Part shown: in pieces, positions 15,748 through 22,875 of the stretch
Layout: every line of letters begins with the position of its first letter
Numbering within the stretch: the stretch's first letter is position 1
Origin: JAWUXM01 sp034111325
GTDB lineage: Bacteria > Pseudomonadota > Alphaproteobacteria > Rickettsiales > JABIRX01
Assembly (NCBI GenBank): GCA_034111325.1
Contig: JAWUXM010000038.1
Coordinates: forward strand, 1-24,352
DNA length: 24,352 bases
Direction: 5' to 3'
Made by a program: the position numbers and the translations under genes
Notes under the pieces: generated by a model
Databases searched by the model: none
What the model was told of the DNA's origin: nothing
What the model saw: only the letters and a program-made list of their open reading frames with translations

Positions 15748-17298
15748 TTAATTCGAAGCATTATCAAACCGAGGGAAGACGCCAGAAGGAGGGGGGAGCT
15801 CAATGCCAGAAGTCAGGCGATGTCTTTCATTTAAACAGGCAAAATCTCGCTTATCTTGTGTAATCGCCAATTGTCCTAAAATTTTATCAGCTGCCATTGG
15901 TGTAAAGGGTTGGAGAAGAATTGCTATACAGCGAATCACTTCCGCCAAATTATATAACACAGTATTCATGCGCTCGGGGTTAGTTTTCTTTAATTCCCAA
16001 GGTGCTTGCTTGTCGATATATTCATTTGCTACGCCAGCAAGAGCGGTGATTTCTTCTAAAACATTATAAAAATTCTGTTCATCAATTTTCGGACGTAAAT
16101 TATCTATGAGATAATACGAATTATGGAGCATAATTTTTTCATCTTTTTCTAACTCACCACGCTGTGGGATTTTCCCGTCGCAATTTTTCTGAATCATCGA
16201 TAAAGTTCTTTGCGCAAGATTGCCGATATTGTTAGCAAGGTCAGCATTGATGCGGTTAATCATATTGTCGCGTACAAAATTACCATCATTACCAAAAGGG
16301 ATTTCACGCATTAAGAAATAACGAGTTTGATCAAGTCCAAATTCTTCAATTAAGGCTAATGGATCAATGATATTGCCAACGGATTTAGAGATTTTCTCGC
16401 CTTCATTTGTCCACCAGCCATGCGCAAAAATCTTTTTAGGTAATGGTAAATCTGCAGCCATTAAAAAGGCAGGCCAGTAAACTGCATGGAAACGTAAAAT
16501 ATCTTTGCCAACAATATGCATATCAGCTGGCCAAAAATTCTGAAAATCATCAGATTTAACATCAGGATAGCCAATTGCTGAGAGATAGTTGGTTAAGGCA
16601 TCAAGCCAGACATACATTATATGCTTATCATCATTAGGAACTGGCACGCCCCATTTGAAGCTAGTGCGTGAAATTGATAAATCTTTTAATGCTCCTTCTT
16701 TTAATTTTTTGCCGCCACGGACGAAAGATATTACTTCATTTAACTTGCCTTGCGGTGCAACAAAATTTGGGTTTTGTTCATAAAGTTCTAAAAGTTGAGT
16801 TTGAAAGGCTGAGAGTTTGAAAAAGTAACTTTCTTCTTCCATCCATTCAACTTCGGCGCCGCTTGGTGCTTTGCCATCTGTGATTTCATCTTCACTGTAA
16901 AAAGCTTCGTCACGTACAGCATACCAACCTGCATATTTGTCTTTATAAATGAAGCCATTTTCTTCCAATTTTTGCCAGAAAGCCTGTGCGCATTTTTTAT
17001 GACGTTCTTCGGTGGTGCGGATAAAGTCATCATTAGAAAAGTTCATCACAGTGGTTAAATTGCGGAATGCCTGAGAGACTTGATCAGTAAAACTTTGCGG
17101 ATCTATGCCTTTCTTCTCTGCAGATTTCTCAACTTTTTGTCCATGTTCATCAGTACCAGTTAGGAATTTAACATTAAAACCATCAAGCCGTTTAAAGCGT
17201 GCCATAACATCGCAGGCTAAAGTGGTATAAGCGTGACCAATATGTGGCTTGTCGTTTACGTAATAAATTGGCGTGGTGATGTAAAATGGTTTTTTCAT
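15748..17298 (-). CDS. metG: methionyl-tRNA synthetase
   Basis: Charges tRNA-Met with methionine (class I synthetase). Signature HIGH motif in NDKPHIGHAYTT and KMSKS-type motif in NEGEKISKSVGN; the block FLTGTDEHGQKVEKSA is characteristic. The anticodon-binding helical domain is present and there is no C-terminal dimerisation/tRNA-binding domain, giving the ~516-aa short form. Start: ATG at 17298, one base after the holB stop (TAA-T-ATG); a TTG at 17307 in frame is less likely. Coupled holB-metG order is common in alphaproteobacteria. Convergent with gdh. Confidence 0.97.
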   Translation of the reverse strand: MKKPFYITTPIYYVNDKPHIGHAYTTLACDVMARFKRLDGFNVKFLTGTDEHGQKVEKSAEKKGIDPQSFTDQVSQAFRNLTTVMNFSNDDFIRTTEERHKKCAQAFWQKLEENGFIYKDKYAGWYAVRDEAFYSEDEITDGKAPSGAEVEWMEEESYFFKLSAFQTQLLELYEQNPNFVAPQGKLNEVISFVRGGKKLKEGALKDLSISRTSFKWGVPVPNDDKHIMYVWLDALTNYLSAIGYPDVKSDDFQNFWPADMHIVGKDILRFHAVYWPAFLMAADLPLPKKIFAHGWWTNEGEKISKSVGNIIDPLALIEEFGLDQTRYFLMREIPFGNDGNFVRDNMINRINADLANNIGNLAQRTLSMIQKNCDGKIPQRGELEKDEKIMLHNSYYLIDNLRPKIDEQNFYNVLEEITALAGVANEYIDKQAPWELKKTNPERMNTVLYNLAEVIRCIAILLQPFTPMAADKILGQLAITQDKRDFACLNERHRLTSGIELPPPSGVFPRFDNASN

Positions 17299-17299
17299 A

Positions 17300-18271
17300 T
17301 TAAGCAATTTTGTTAAAACAATTCATCATAAAATGATTTTTATCTAAATTTAGTCTTTTGGTCTTATCAGTAAATTCATTAAGATATGGTAGGAATTCTA
17401 ATATTTTTTCTAAAGAGTTATTACTTGCAATAATCTGGCTGAATTCTTCAGCAGAGGGATCTGTAAAGGTGAAATCATTAGTAGCGAGGCATTTAATAGT
17501 GCTTTGTAACATGTGATTTAAAATTATTGTAAAGCAATCAAGTTGGGCAAGTGAGAATTTATATTTGCTGTTTAATTCCTGACCAACTTTAGCGAGATTA
17601 TTATGTTTTGCTGAGGATTTCAATATGTCCTTATAGATATCCAAACCACCGTTTTTAAAAAACTCTAATGCCTTACCGGGAGAAAATGCAAAAAAATCGA
17701 TTAGTGAGTTTAGCTCTTCATTGGTAATATTTGTTTCAAAAGATTTGATGATCGCTGTAGCGTTATCTTTTTTAAGTTCAGGCATACGGATAACCTTGCA
17801 GCGTGATTTTATGGTTGCGAGGAGCTTTTCAGGGTTGTGAGCAACCAGCAAAAATAAACAATTATGTGGCGGTTCTTCAAGTAATTTTAAAATACTGTTG
17901 GCGGCGGTAAGGTTCATCTCATCCACTGCATCAATTAAAACAATTTTATATTGCGATTCGGCGGCAGTCATGCGTAGGAAGCTATTAATTTTGCGGGCAT
18001 CATCAACTTTAATTTCTTTAGCATCTTCAGCTAAACTGATGGCTAATAAATCAGGGTGAGATGCAGTTTTAATTTTTATAATGCTAGTTGGCGAGTCTAG
18101 AGCAAGGTTAGCTAAGTGGTAACAGAGTGTTGCTTTGCCAACACCACGCTTGCCAGAAAAGAGCCATGCATGATGTGTTTTGTTGTTTTCTAAGCTTTCT
18201 GTAAAATCTTTAATGATTGTATCATAGCCGATAATATTTGAGAAATTTTGATTGGAAGTAGGGATGGTCAT
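17300..18271 (-). CDS. holB: DNA polymerase III delta' subunit
   Basis: Clamp-loader subunit of the replicative polymerase. AAA+ fold with P-loop GKRGVGKAT (about 40-48), Walker B-like VLIDAVDEM, LLKLLEEPP-type helix (SILKLLEEPPHNCLFLLVAH) and the SRC motif (IKSRCKVI) typical of delta'. The zinc-binding cysteine cluster of E. coli delta' is not evident, as is usual in this group. 323 aa, full length; the C-terminal third is poorly conserved. It overlaps the metG alternative start and is separated from the divergent ilvC by 68 bp. The tmk gene that often precedes holB is absent here. Confidence 0.92.
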   Translation of the reverse strand: MTIPTSNQNFSNIIGYDTIIKDFTESLENNKTHHAWLFSGKRGVGKATLCYHLANLALDSPTSIIKIKTASHPDLLAISLAEDAKEIKVDDARKINSFLRMTAAESQYKIVLIDAVDEMNLTAANSILKLLEEPPHNCLFLLVAHNPEKLLATIKSRCKVIRMPELKKDNATAIIKSFETNITNEELNSLIDFFAFSPGKALEFFKNGGLDIYKDILKSSAKHNNLAKVGQELNSKYKFSLAQLDCFTIILNHMLQSTIKCLATNDFTFTDPSAEEFSQIIASNNSLEKILEFLPYLNEFTDKTKRLNLDKNHFMMNCFNKIA

Positions 18272-18291
18272 AAATTACTTTAAAATAAAAA

Positions 18292-18297
18292 TATAAT
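18292..18297 (+). promoter_or_regulatory. -10 box for ilvC
   Basis: A perfect TATAAT lies 42 bp before the ilvC ATG in the 68-bp holB/ilvC divergent spacer. No good -35 sits 17 bp upstream (CATAAA). AAGG 8 nt before the ATG is a likely ribosome binding site. Confidence 0.45.
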
Positions 18298-18339
18298 GCC
18301 TAATATGCGGGGCTTCTCAAGAATTTTTAAGGTAAATAA

Positions 18340-19356
18340 ATGTCGATGCAAGTTTATTATGATAATGATACAAATATAGAATTAATTAAATCAAAAAATA
18401 TAGCCATAATTGGTTATGGTTCGCAGGCTCATGCACATGCGCTGAATATGAAAGATTCAGGCGTCGCTAATGTTAAAATCGCTCTGCGTGCAAATTCACA
18501 ATCAATTCCTAAAGCACAGGCTGATGGTTTTGAAGTTGTTACAAACGCTGAAGCTGCTAAATGGGCAGATGTAGTTGTTCTTCTCGCACCTGATGAAAAT
18601 CAAGCAGATATCTATGCTGATGATCTAAAAGATAATATGAAACAAGGTTCAAGCCTAGTTTTCGCACATGGTCTAAATATTCATTTTAAATTAATCGAGC
18701 AACGTGCCGATATGGATGTTTTCATGGTTGCACCAAAAGGCCCTGGGCATACTGTCCGTGGTGAATATAAAAAAGATGGTGGCGTTCCTTGCTTGATCGC
18801 AGTTCATCAAGATGTTTCAGGAAATGCTAAAGATTTAGCATTATCATATGCCTCAGCAATTGGCGGTGGTCGTTCAGGAATTATCGAAACGAATTTCCGT
18901 GAGGAATGTGAAACTGATCTTTTCGGTGAGCAGGCAGTTTTATGTGGTGGAATTACCGCTCTTGTTACAGCTGGTTTTGAAACTTTAGTTGAAGCAGGTT
19001 ACGCACCAGAAATGGCATATTTTGAATGTCTGCATGAAACTAAGCTAATTGTTGACCTCATGTATGAAGGCGGGATAGCTAACATGCGTCACTCAATTTC
19101 TAACACTGCCGAATATGGTGATTTTGTTTCTGGTCCAAGAGTAATAGATAGTAGCGTTAAAGCACGCATGAAAGATGTTTTGAATGATATCCAATCAGGC
19201 GCATTCGTTAAAGAATATATTGCGGATGCAAAAGAAGGCTTCCCAAAAATGAACAAATTACGTGGTGAAGCTAAGGAACATCAGATCGAAAAAGTTGGCG
19301 CTAAGTTGCGGGAGATGATGCCTTGGATTACAGCTAACCGCCTCGTCAAAAACTAA
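18340..19356 (+). CDS. ilvC: ketol-acid reductoisomerase (class I)
   Basis: Second common step of valine/isoleucine synthesis (also leucine and CoA precursors): NADPH- and Mg-dependent isomeroreduction of acetohydroxyacids. The nucleotide-binding segment IIGYGSQAHAHALNMKDSG (~23-41), KGPGHTVR, the metal-binding ETDLFGEQAVLCGG region (~190-205) and the C-terminal FECLHETKLIVDLMYEGG with SNTAEYG are all present. 338 aa is normal for class I; the tail VKN is a few residues shorter than many homologues, ending where palindromic element copy 4 begins. No other branched-chain amino acid gene is in the window. Divergent from holB. Confidence 0.98.
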   Translation: MSMQVYYDNDTNIELIKSKNIAIIGYGSQAHAHALNMKDSGVANVKIALRANSQSIPKAQADGFEVVTNAEAAKWADVVVLLAPDENQADIYADDLKDNMKQGSSLVFAHGLNIHFKLIEQRADMDVFMVAPKGPGHTVRGEYKKDGGVPCLIAVHQDVSGNAKDLALSYASAIGGGRSGIIETNFREECETDLFGEQAVLCGGITALVTAGFETLVEAGYAPEMAYFECLHETKLIVDLMYEGGIANMRHSISNTAEYGDFVSGPRVIDSSVKARMKDVLNDIQSGAFVKEYIADAKEGFPKMNKLRGEAKEHQIEKVGAKLREMMPWITANRLVKN

Positions 19357-19480
19357 AATCTCATTCTTTTGAGCTCTTTTTGCCAAACTGCTTCGTTTTT
19401 TATCGGTCACGTATGAAGTATACGTTTCCTCAAAAAAACTTCATGGTTTAACAAAAATCATCTCAAAATTTATGAGATTT
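19356..19480 (+). repeat. stop-codon palindromic element, copy 4 (subtype B)
   Basis: 125 bp, starting in the last base of the ilvC TAA. Ends AAATCTCAT/ATGAGATTT, a compensated change from AAATCTAAT/ATTAGATTT; tip ACGTAT-GAAGT-ATACGT; the centre matches copy 2. It is followed directly by copy 5, with the ATGAGATTTTACC junction shared. Confidence 0.88.
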
Positions 19481-19609
19481 TACCAATTTGGTGCTTTTGC
19501 ACTCTTTTTAATACATAACCTTTACTCGCTTCGACTCGTGTATATAGTATACACGTCGCTCACTCGCGCAGGACATGTATCAAAAATAGAAGCAAAATTT
19601 ATGAGATTT
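19481..19609 (+). repeat. palindromic element, copy 5 (subtype A), tandem
   Basis: About 129 bp directly adjoining copy 4. Subtype A centre with ATAACCT/AGGACAT loop strands and tip GTGTAT/ATACAC; arm ATACAT pairs with ATGTAT (further compensation relative to copies 1 and 3). Its left end is not AAATCT but the AGATTTTACC...TTGGTGCTTTTG junction. That junction recurs at its right end with a period of 129 bp (19464 and 19593), consistent with duplication or nested insertion. Confidence 0.82.
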
Positions 19610-19640
19610 TACCGAATTGGTGCTTTTGAGTTCTTTTTTG
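19604..19640 (+). repeat. partial sixth element (left end only)
   Basis: Repeats the junction AGATTTTACC, TTGGTGCTTTTGAG and TTCTTTTTTGC seen at the start of copies 4/5, then loses similarity near 19640. Probably a deleted third unit of the array. From 19641 to 20057 I see only the mosaic repeats listed next; there is no gene in 19357-20057. Confidence 0.6.
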
Positions 19641-19702
19641 CAAAAAACCTTTTCCATAGGAAATAGTGTATTCTTTCAAAATCTTCAAAATCCTCCCTAA
19701 TC

Positions 19703-19809
19703 GTCATCCTTACAAAACAGCAAAGCTGTTTTGTGACGGCGAACGGAGTGAAGCCGCCCGAAGGGTGAAAATGCGCTAAGAGCATTTTTATCAACTCGTT
19801 TCAGGATCT
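19703..19809 (+). repeat. composite GTCATCC...AGGATCT element with internal hairpins
   Basis: Starts GTCATCC and ends TTTCAGGATCT like the short units at 22451, but holds ~80 extra bases made of smaller palindromes: ACAAAACAGC/GCTGTTTTGT (19712-19721/19725-19734), GGC..GCC near 19738-19755, and AAAATGC/GCATTTT (19768-19774/19782-19788). It is inverted relative to the unit at 19907. Confidence 0.65.
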
Positions 19810-19906
19810 ACATATTAGCAGCAAAGTAAAGAGGAGGCAATTTGTAACGGTACTATATTATTAACCGATCAAAAAAGTTAAACTAGCCTACCCCTGGCCA
19901 ATTCAG

Positions 19907-19933
19907 CAGATCCTGAAACAAATTCAGGATGAC
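19907..19933 (-). repeat. GTCATCC...GGATCTG short palindromic repeat
   Basis: Reads CAGATCCTGAA, a 6-nt centre, then TTCAGGATGAC on the plus strand, i.e. the minus-strand orientation of the unit at 22451. With 19703-19809 it forms an inverted pair about 97 bp apart. Confidence 0.75.
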
Positions 19934-20057
19934 CTCTTTTGCGGTGAAGAATCTTGCTTTAATATACAGGTGACGAGTAATGTACTCCAATCTTTCCTCT
20001 TGTAAAAATTATTAGTCTCATTACTGTTATAAATCTGTTAATTCATCCATTATTCCT

Positions 20058-20552
20058 ATGCGCTGCTTTAAGAAAATTATAATAACTTTGCTTGTAGCAT
20101 TGATATTGGTAGTAATTTTTCCTTACTACATCTTAAATAATTCACATTCTGAGCCAGATTTGGATACTTCGCTTTTTAAAGCGATAGGTATCGTGATTGC
20201 TATTATTGGCGTGGCGATTTACTCACGAGTTAACTGGATATTAAATTATTTCCTTGGTGACTATGCCGAAGCGGCAATTGAGGAAATGCCTTTTAATAAA
20301 GGTGCATATCAGGCGATGCGTAACCCTTTCTATTTTGCAGTGTTCATGGTGTTGTTTGGCGAGGCGGTATTCTTTGGCTCGATGACTTTAGTGCTTTATA
20401 GCTTGCTGGTTTTCGTTATTGCAAATGTCTTTGTGATTTATTGTGAGGAGCCTTTCTTTAAAAGTAAGTTTGGTAAGGAATATGAAGAATATCTAAACAA
20501 CACAACACGTTGGTTCCCGAAAAAATCACGCAAAAAATCAAAGAAGAAGTAA
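20058..20552 (+). CDS. isoprenylcysteine/phospholipid methyltransferase-family membrane protein
   Basis: 164 aa with four or five hydrophobic segments (about 6-26, 40-60, 91-110, 110-135). The C-terminal half carries the conserved pattern of the ICMT/PEMT (phospholipid methyltransferase-like) fold: G-A-Y-x-x-M-R-N-P-F-Y followed, after two helices, by E-E-P-F-F-x-x-x-F-G-K-E-Y-E-E-Y and T-R-W-F-P. These residues bind S-adenosylmethionine in the family. The substrate cannot be told from sequence; a small lipid or lipid-linked acceptor is likely. The tail is very basic (KKSRKKSKKK) and overlaps the 3' end of cca on the other strand by 15 bp. Stands alone after a 500-bp repeat-rich spacer. Confidence 0.85.
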   Translation: MRCFKKIIITLLVALILVVIFPYYILNNSHSEPDLDTSLFKAIGIVIAIIGVAIYSRVNWILNYFLGDYAEAAIEEMPFNKGAYQAMRNPFYFAVFMVLFGEAVFFGSMTLVLYSLLVFVIANVFVIYCEEPFFKSKFGKEYEEYLNNTTRWFPKKSRKKSKKK

Positions 20553-21719
20553 ATCTTCCTTGTTTAATCTATAATCGCTTTCTTCCCATTTGGCTTCGAG
20601 TTTTTTAAGTTTCATGCCTAACTCTGCGCCTTCTTTGAAACCTAATTTCATAAGATCAGAGCCATTAACTGGCAAGGTAGGGATTTCCCATTTTGTGGCA
20701 ATGTCGATATAATCAGCAAAAACCTTATTTGGTGCGTAGATGTTTTTTATTGTTACCAATTCAATGAATAGTTCTTTGCTAAATTTGCGGATGAGTTTTT
20801 TTTGCGCTGCGATAGATAAATTAGTAGCAATTAATTTGTGACTTTGCGCGATTGTCAAAACGAAACCCTTTTCTTTATTGGCGAGTTTTAGGCGTGTGCT
20901 GATTTCTTTTATGTGTGCAATTGGGTGTGTGATTAATAAAAGAGCAAGTTTATGTAGGGCGGGGACTGGTTGATTTTCTAGTTTATTTAGTAATGCACCG
21001 TCAATTTCAAATAGATTATCGAGAATTGCGTTAGATCTCATCTGCTGTAAGGCTATATAAAAATTCTTACTTTCAAGGATTTTCCAAAGTTCGCTTCTAA
21101 TGCGTTCACCAGAAAGGTTAGGAATAAGATGTGCTGATTCGTGGCAAGCAACAATCGCCTCTGCATCAAAGCTATCAGCGAATTCAGCACTAAAACGGAA
21201 GAAGCGTAGAATACGCAAGACATCTTCTTTTATACGGTCGATTGGGTTGCCAATGAATTTGACGATGTGGTTTTGTAAATCCTCCATACCATGGTGATAA
21301 TCAAAAATCTCGCCGTCAAAATCTAGATAGATAGCGTTAATGGTAAAATCACGCCGTGCAGAATCTTCCTGCCAGTCTTTCGAATATTCAACAATTGCAT
21401 GGCGGCCGTCGGTTTTTATATCTTTACGTAGAGAAGTGATCTCAATCGACCCTTCAGCAAGAAAAGCAGTGATTGAGCCAAAATCCTTACCAGTAGGAAT
21501 AGTTTTGATGTTGTATTTTGCGAGAAGCGCAATGGCTTCGTCAGGGTTAAGGCTAGTTGCAAGGTCGATATCCTTGATAGGGCGATCGGCTAATAAATCA
21601 CGCACGCAGCCACCGACAAAGCGAAATTTACTTAGGTCAGAACCTAATTTAGCTTGAAAGGATGTGACTAATTCAGAAGAGAATAATTTATTTGACTGTG
21701 CCGGGGATAATTTTGCCAT
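20538..21719 (-). CDS. cca: CCA-adding tRNA nucleotidyltransferase
   Basis: Class II nucleotidyltransferase that builds or repairs the 3' CCA end of tRNAs. Seen: FVGGCVRDLL (~34-43), catalytic D-I-D (Asp50/Asp52), TDGRHA, RRDFTINAIYLD, and EDVLRILRFFRFSAEF of the NTP-binding region. A C-terminal helical domain ends with the K-L-G-F-K-E-G-A-E-L-G block found in alphaproteobacterial members. 393 aa, complete. It overlaps the upstream DUF6111 gene by 32 bp, so it is translationally coupled. No A-adding-only partner gene is seen, so it probably adds all three bases. Confidence 0.95.
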   Translation of the reverse strand: MAKLSPAQSNKLFSSELVTSFQAKLGSDLSKFRFVGGCVRDLLADRPIKDIDLATSLNPDEAIALLAKYNIKTIPTGKDFGSITAFLAEGSIEITSLRKDIKTDGRHAIVEYSKDWQEDSARRDFTINAIYLDFDGEIFDYHHGMEDLQNHIVKFIGNPIDRIKEDVLRILRFFRFSAEFADSFDAEAIVACHESAHLIPNLSGERIRSELWKILESKNFYIALQQMRSNAILDNLFEIDGALLNKLENQPVPALHKLALLLITHPIAHIKEISTRLKLANKEKGFVLTIAQSHKLIATNLSIAAQKKLIRKFSKELFIELVTIKNIYAPNKVFADYIDIATKWEIPTLPVNGSDLMKLGFKEGAELGMKLKKLEAKWEESDYRLNKEDLLLL

Positions 21720-21960
21720 TTTTTACTTGTGCAGGGGTATAATCAGTTGCTCCCCTTACTGTATCGTTAGTTGTGTGAAATAAATAGAAAAAACTAAGAA
21801 TTGCGGCAATTAAAGTTGCGATTATAGTGTAGTAGATTTCAATAAACTTTCTACGCTCTCGTTTGTTTTTTAAATGAGGTGCGATAAGCCAAACCCAAAC
21901 TATATAAGCAAGAAGGGGGATGAAAGAGGGCCAAAATTTAGTAAGAAGTAATTTAAACAT
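21688..21960 (-). CDS. DUF6111-like small membrane protein
   Basis: 90 aa with two hydrophobic helices (about 9-28 and 43-64) and a C-terminal tail DYTPAQVKNGKIIPGTVK, which matches the Y-x-P-A-x-x-x-x-G-x-(L/I)-V-P-G tail typical of the DUF6111 proteins encoded beside cca in many alphaproteobacteria. Function unknown. Its last 32 bp overlap the start of cca in another frame. Its ATG is only 11 bp from the ATG of the divergent DUF721 gene, so the two promoters must lie in or over each other's coding ends. Confidence 0.8.
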   Translation of the reverse strand: MFKLLLTKFWPSFIPLLAYIVWVWLIAPHLKNKRERRKFIEIYYTIIATLIAAILSFFYLFHTTNDTVRGATDYTPAQVKNGKIIPGTVK

Positions 21961-21971
21961 ATTATAAAATC

Positions 21972-22421
21972 ATGAAACAAATTGGTTATTCAATCGACGT
22001 TGCAACGAAGAAAATATGCGAGAAGAAAGGTTTTGTATATATAAAAATTATTGCAGATTGGGAAAATATCGTTGGTGAGGAATATGCGCTCTATAGTAAA
22101 CCGATTAAAATTGATCATTATCAAAATAAAGCAACATTACAGATAGAAGTTTATAACAGCGCAATGTTGATGAAAATGCAATATGCTGAAAGTCAGTTAC
22201 TTGAGCGTATCCGCCTTTATTTTGGCCGCAAGGCGATCGATAAACTAAAATTCATGAGCAAACCAATGATGGTCAAAAAGCCTGAAATTATTGAGGAGGA
22301 GGTTGTGAAGCTGAGTAAAAAACAAGCCGCAGAGCTTAACAACCAAGTTGCTGAAGTCGCCGATGATGCTTTGGCTGCTTCCTTACGTGCGTTAGGGAAG
22401 TTTGTTATGAATGAAAAATAG
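21972..22421 (+). CDS. DUF721 / DciA-like protein
   Basis: 149 aa with the DUF721 core at ~28-95: W-E-N-I-V-G-E-E-Y-A-L-Y-S-K-P-I-K-I, then a L-Q-I-E-V-Y-N-S-A-M-L-M segment and Q-L-L-E-R-I-R-L-Y-F-G-R-K-A-I-D-K-L-K-F. DciA proteins of this family load the replicative helicase DnaB in bacteria lacking DnaC. Whether this short alphaproteobacterial member does so is inference. The C-terminal ~50 residues are charged and helical. No clear ribosome binding site; TATAAA lies immediately upstream (possible -10 with a very short leader). Confidence 0.82.
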   Translation: MKQIGYSIDVATKKICEKKGFVYIKIIADWENIVGEEYALYSKPIKIDHYQNKATLQIEVYNSAMLMKMQYAESQLLERIRLYFGRKAIDKLKFMSKPMMVKKPEIIEEEVVKLSKKQAAELNNQVAEVADDALAASLRALGKFVMNEK

Positions 22422-22450
22422 ATGAAGCAAGGTGTTGCACCGCAAGAGGC

Positions 22451-22477
22451 GTCATCCTGAATTTATTTCAGGATCTG
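22451..22477 (+). repeat. GTCATCC...GGATCTG short palindromic repeat, left of pair
   Basis: 27-bp unit: GTCATCCTGAA, a 6-nt centre, TTCAGGATCTG. An ATCCTGAA/TTCAGGAT stem of 8 bp. With 22568-22593 it forms an inverted pair 90 bp apart in the spacer 22422-22605, where both strands' genes end. Confidence 0.8.
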
Positions 22478-22567
22478 CTGATTCAGCCAGTGATATAGTA
22501 TTTAGTTATTATGGTGAGGGTATGGCATGATTGCAAATTGCTTGCTTTGGCTTTTTTGCTAACTACG

Positions 22568-22593
22568 CAGATCCTGAAACGAGTTCAGGATGA
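22568..22593 (-). repeat. GTCATCC...GGATCTG short palindromic repeat, right of pair
   Basis: Reads CAGATCCTGAA, a centre, TTCAGGATGAC on the plus strand, i.e. inverted to the unit at 22451. It ends 12 bp from the stop of the 81-aa gene and may serve as its 3' hairpin. Confidence 0.8.
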
Positions 22594-22605
22594 CCTTTTT
22601 GAAGG

Positions 22606-22851
22606 CTAGCCCTCCTTCTTTTCTTCCTTACGGGGGTTGATTTCAATATATTCAGCTTCGCGTACATTTTCACTATGAAACTCTGCCTGAACTTTTTGTA
22701 TTTGCCTCTTATTGATAGCGATAAAAATAGCACCGCTGATTAAGGCAATCACGATAATTGCTGCGCTTAATACAGTAAAGAACATAAACCCGATAACCAT
22801 GAGGATTGTGAAAATAGCGAAGAAAAAATAGTAAATGGCTTTGTTGATCAT
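22606..22851 (-). CDS. small two-helix membrane protein, unknown
   Basis: 81 aa: residues 5-28 and 30-50 are hydrophobic, separated by a short turn, followed by a charged tail ending NPRKEEKKEG. Family not recognised. It begins 24 bp after the aspartic protease stop on the same strand, last of a three-gene run, so it is probably co-transcribed. The positive-inside rule gives no strong topology; the acidic/basic tail is probably cytoplasmic. Confidence 0.7.
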   Translation of the reverse strand: MINKAIYYFFFAIFTILMVIGFMFFTVLSAAIIVIALISGAIFIAINKRQIQKVQAEFHSENVREAEYIEINPRKEEKKEG

Positions 22852-22875
22852 AATATTTAAAATTAAGTAAAATTC

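Noticed and set aside
19356..19640. CRISPR-like array (129-bp periodic repeats after ilvC)
   Set aside because: The period consists of whole hairpin elements, not short direct repeats with unique spacers, and there are no cas genes.
19472..19666. A 64-codon open frame across the tandem palindromic elements
   Set aside because: It is just the element read in one frame: its two halves repeat because the DNA repeats, and no ribosome binding site or protein-like composition supports it.
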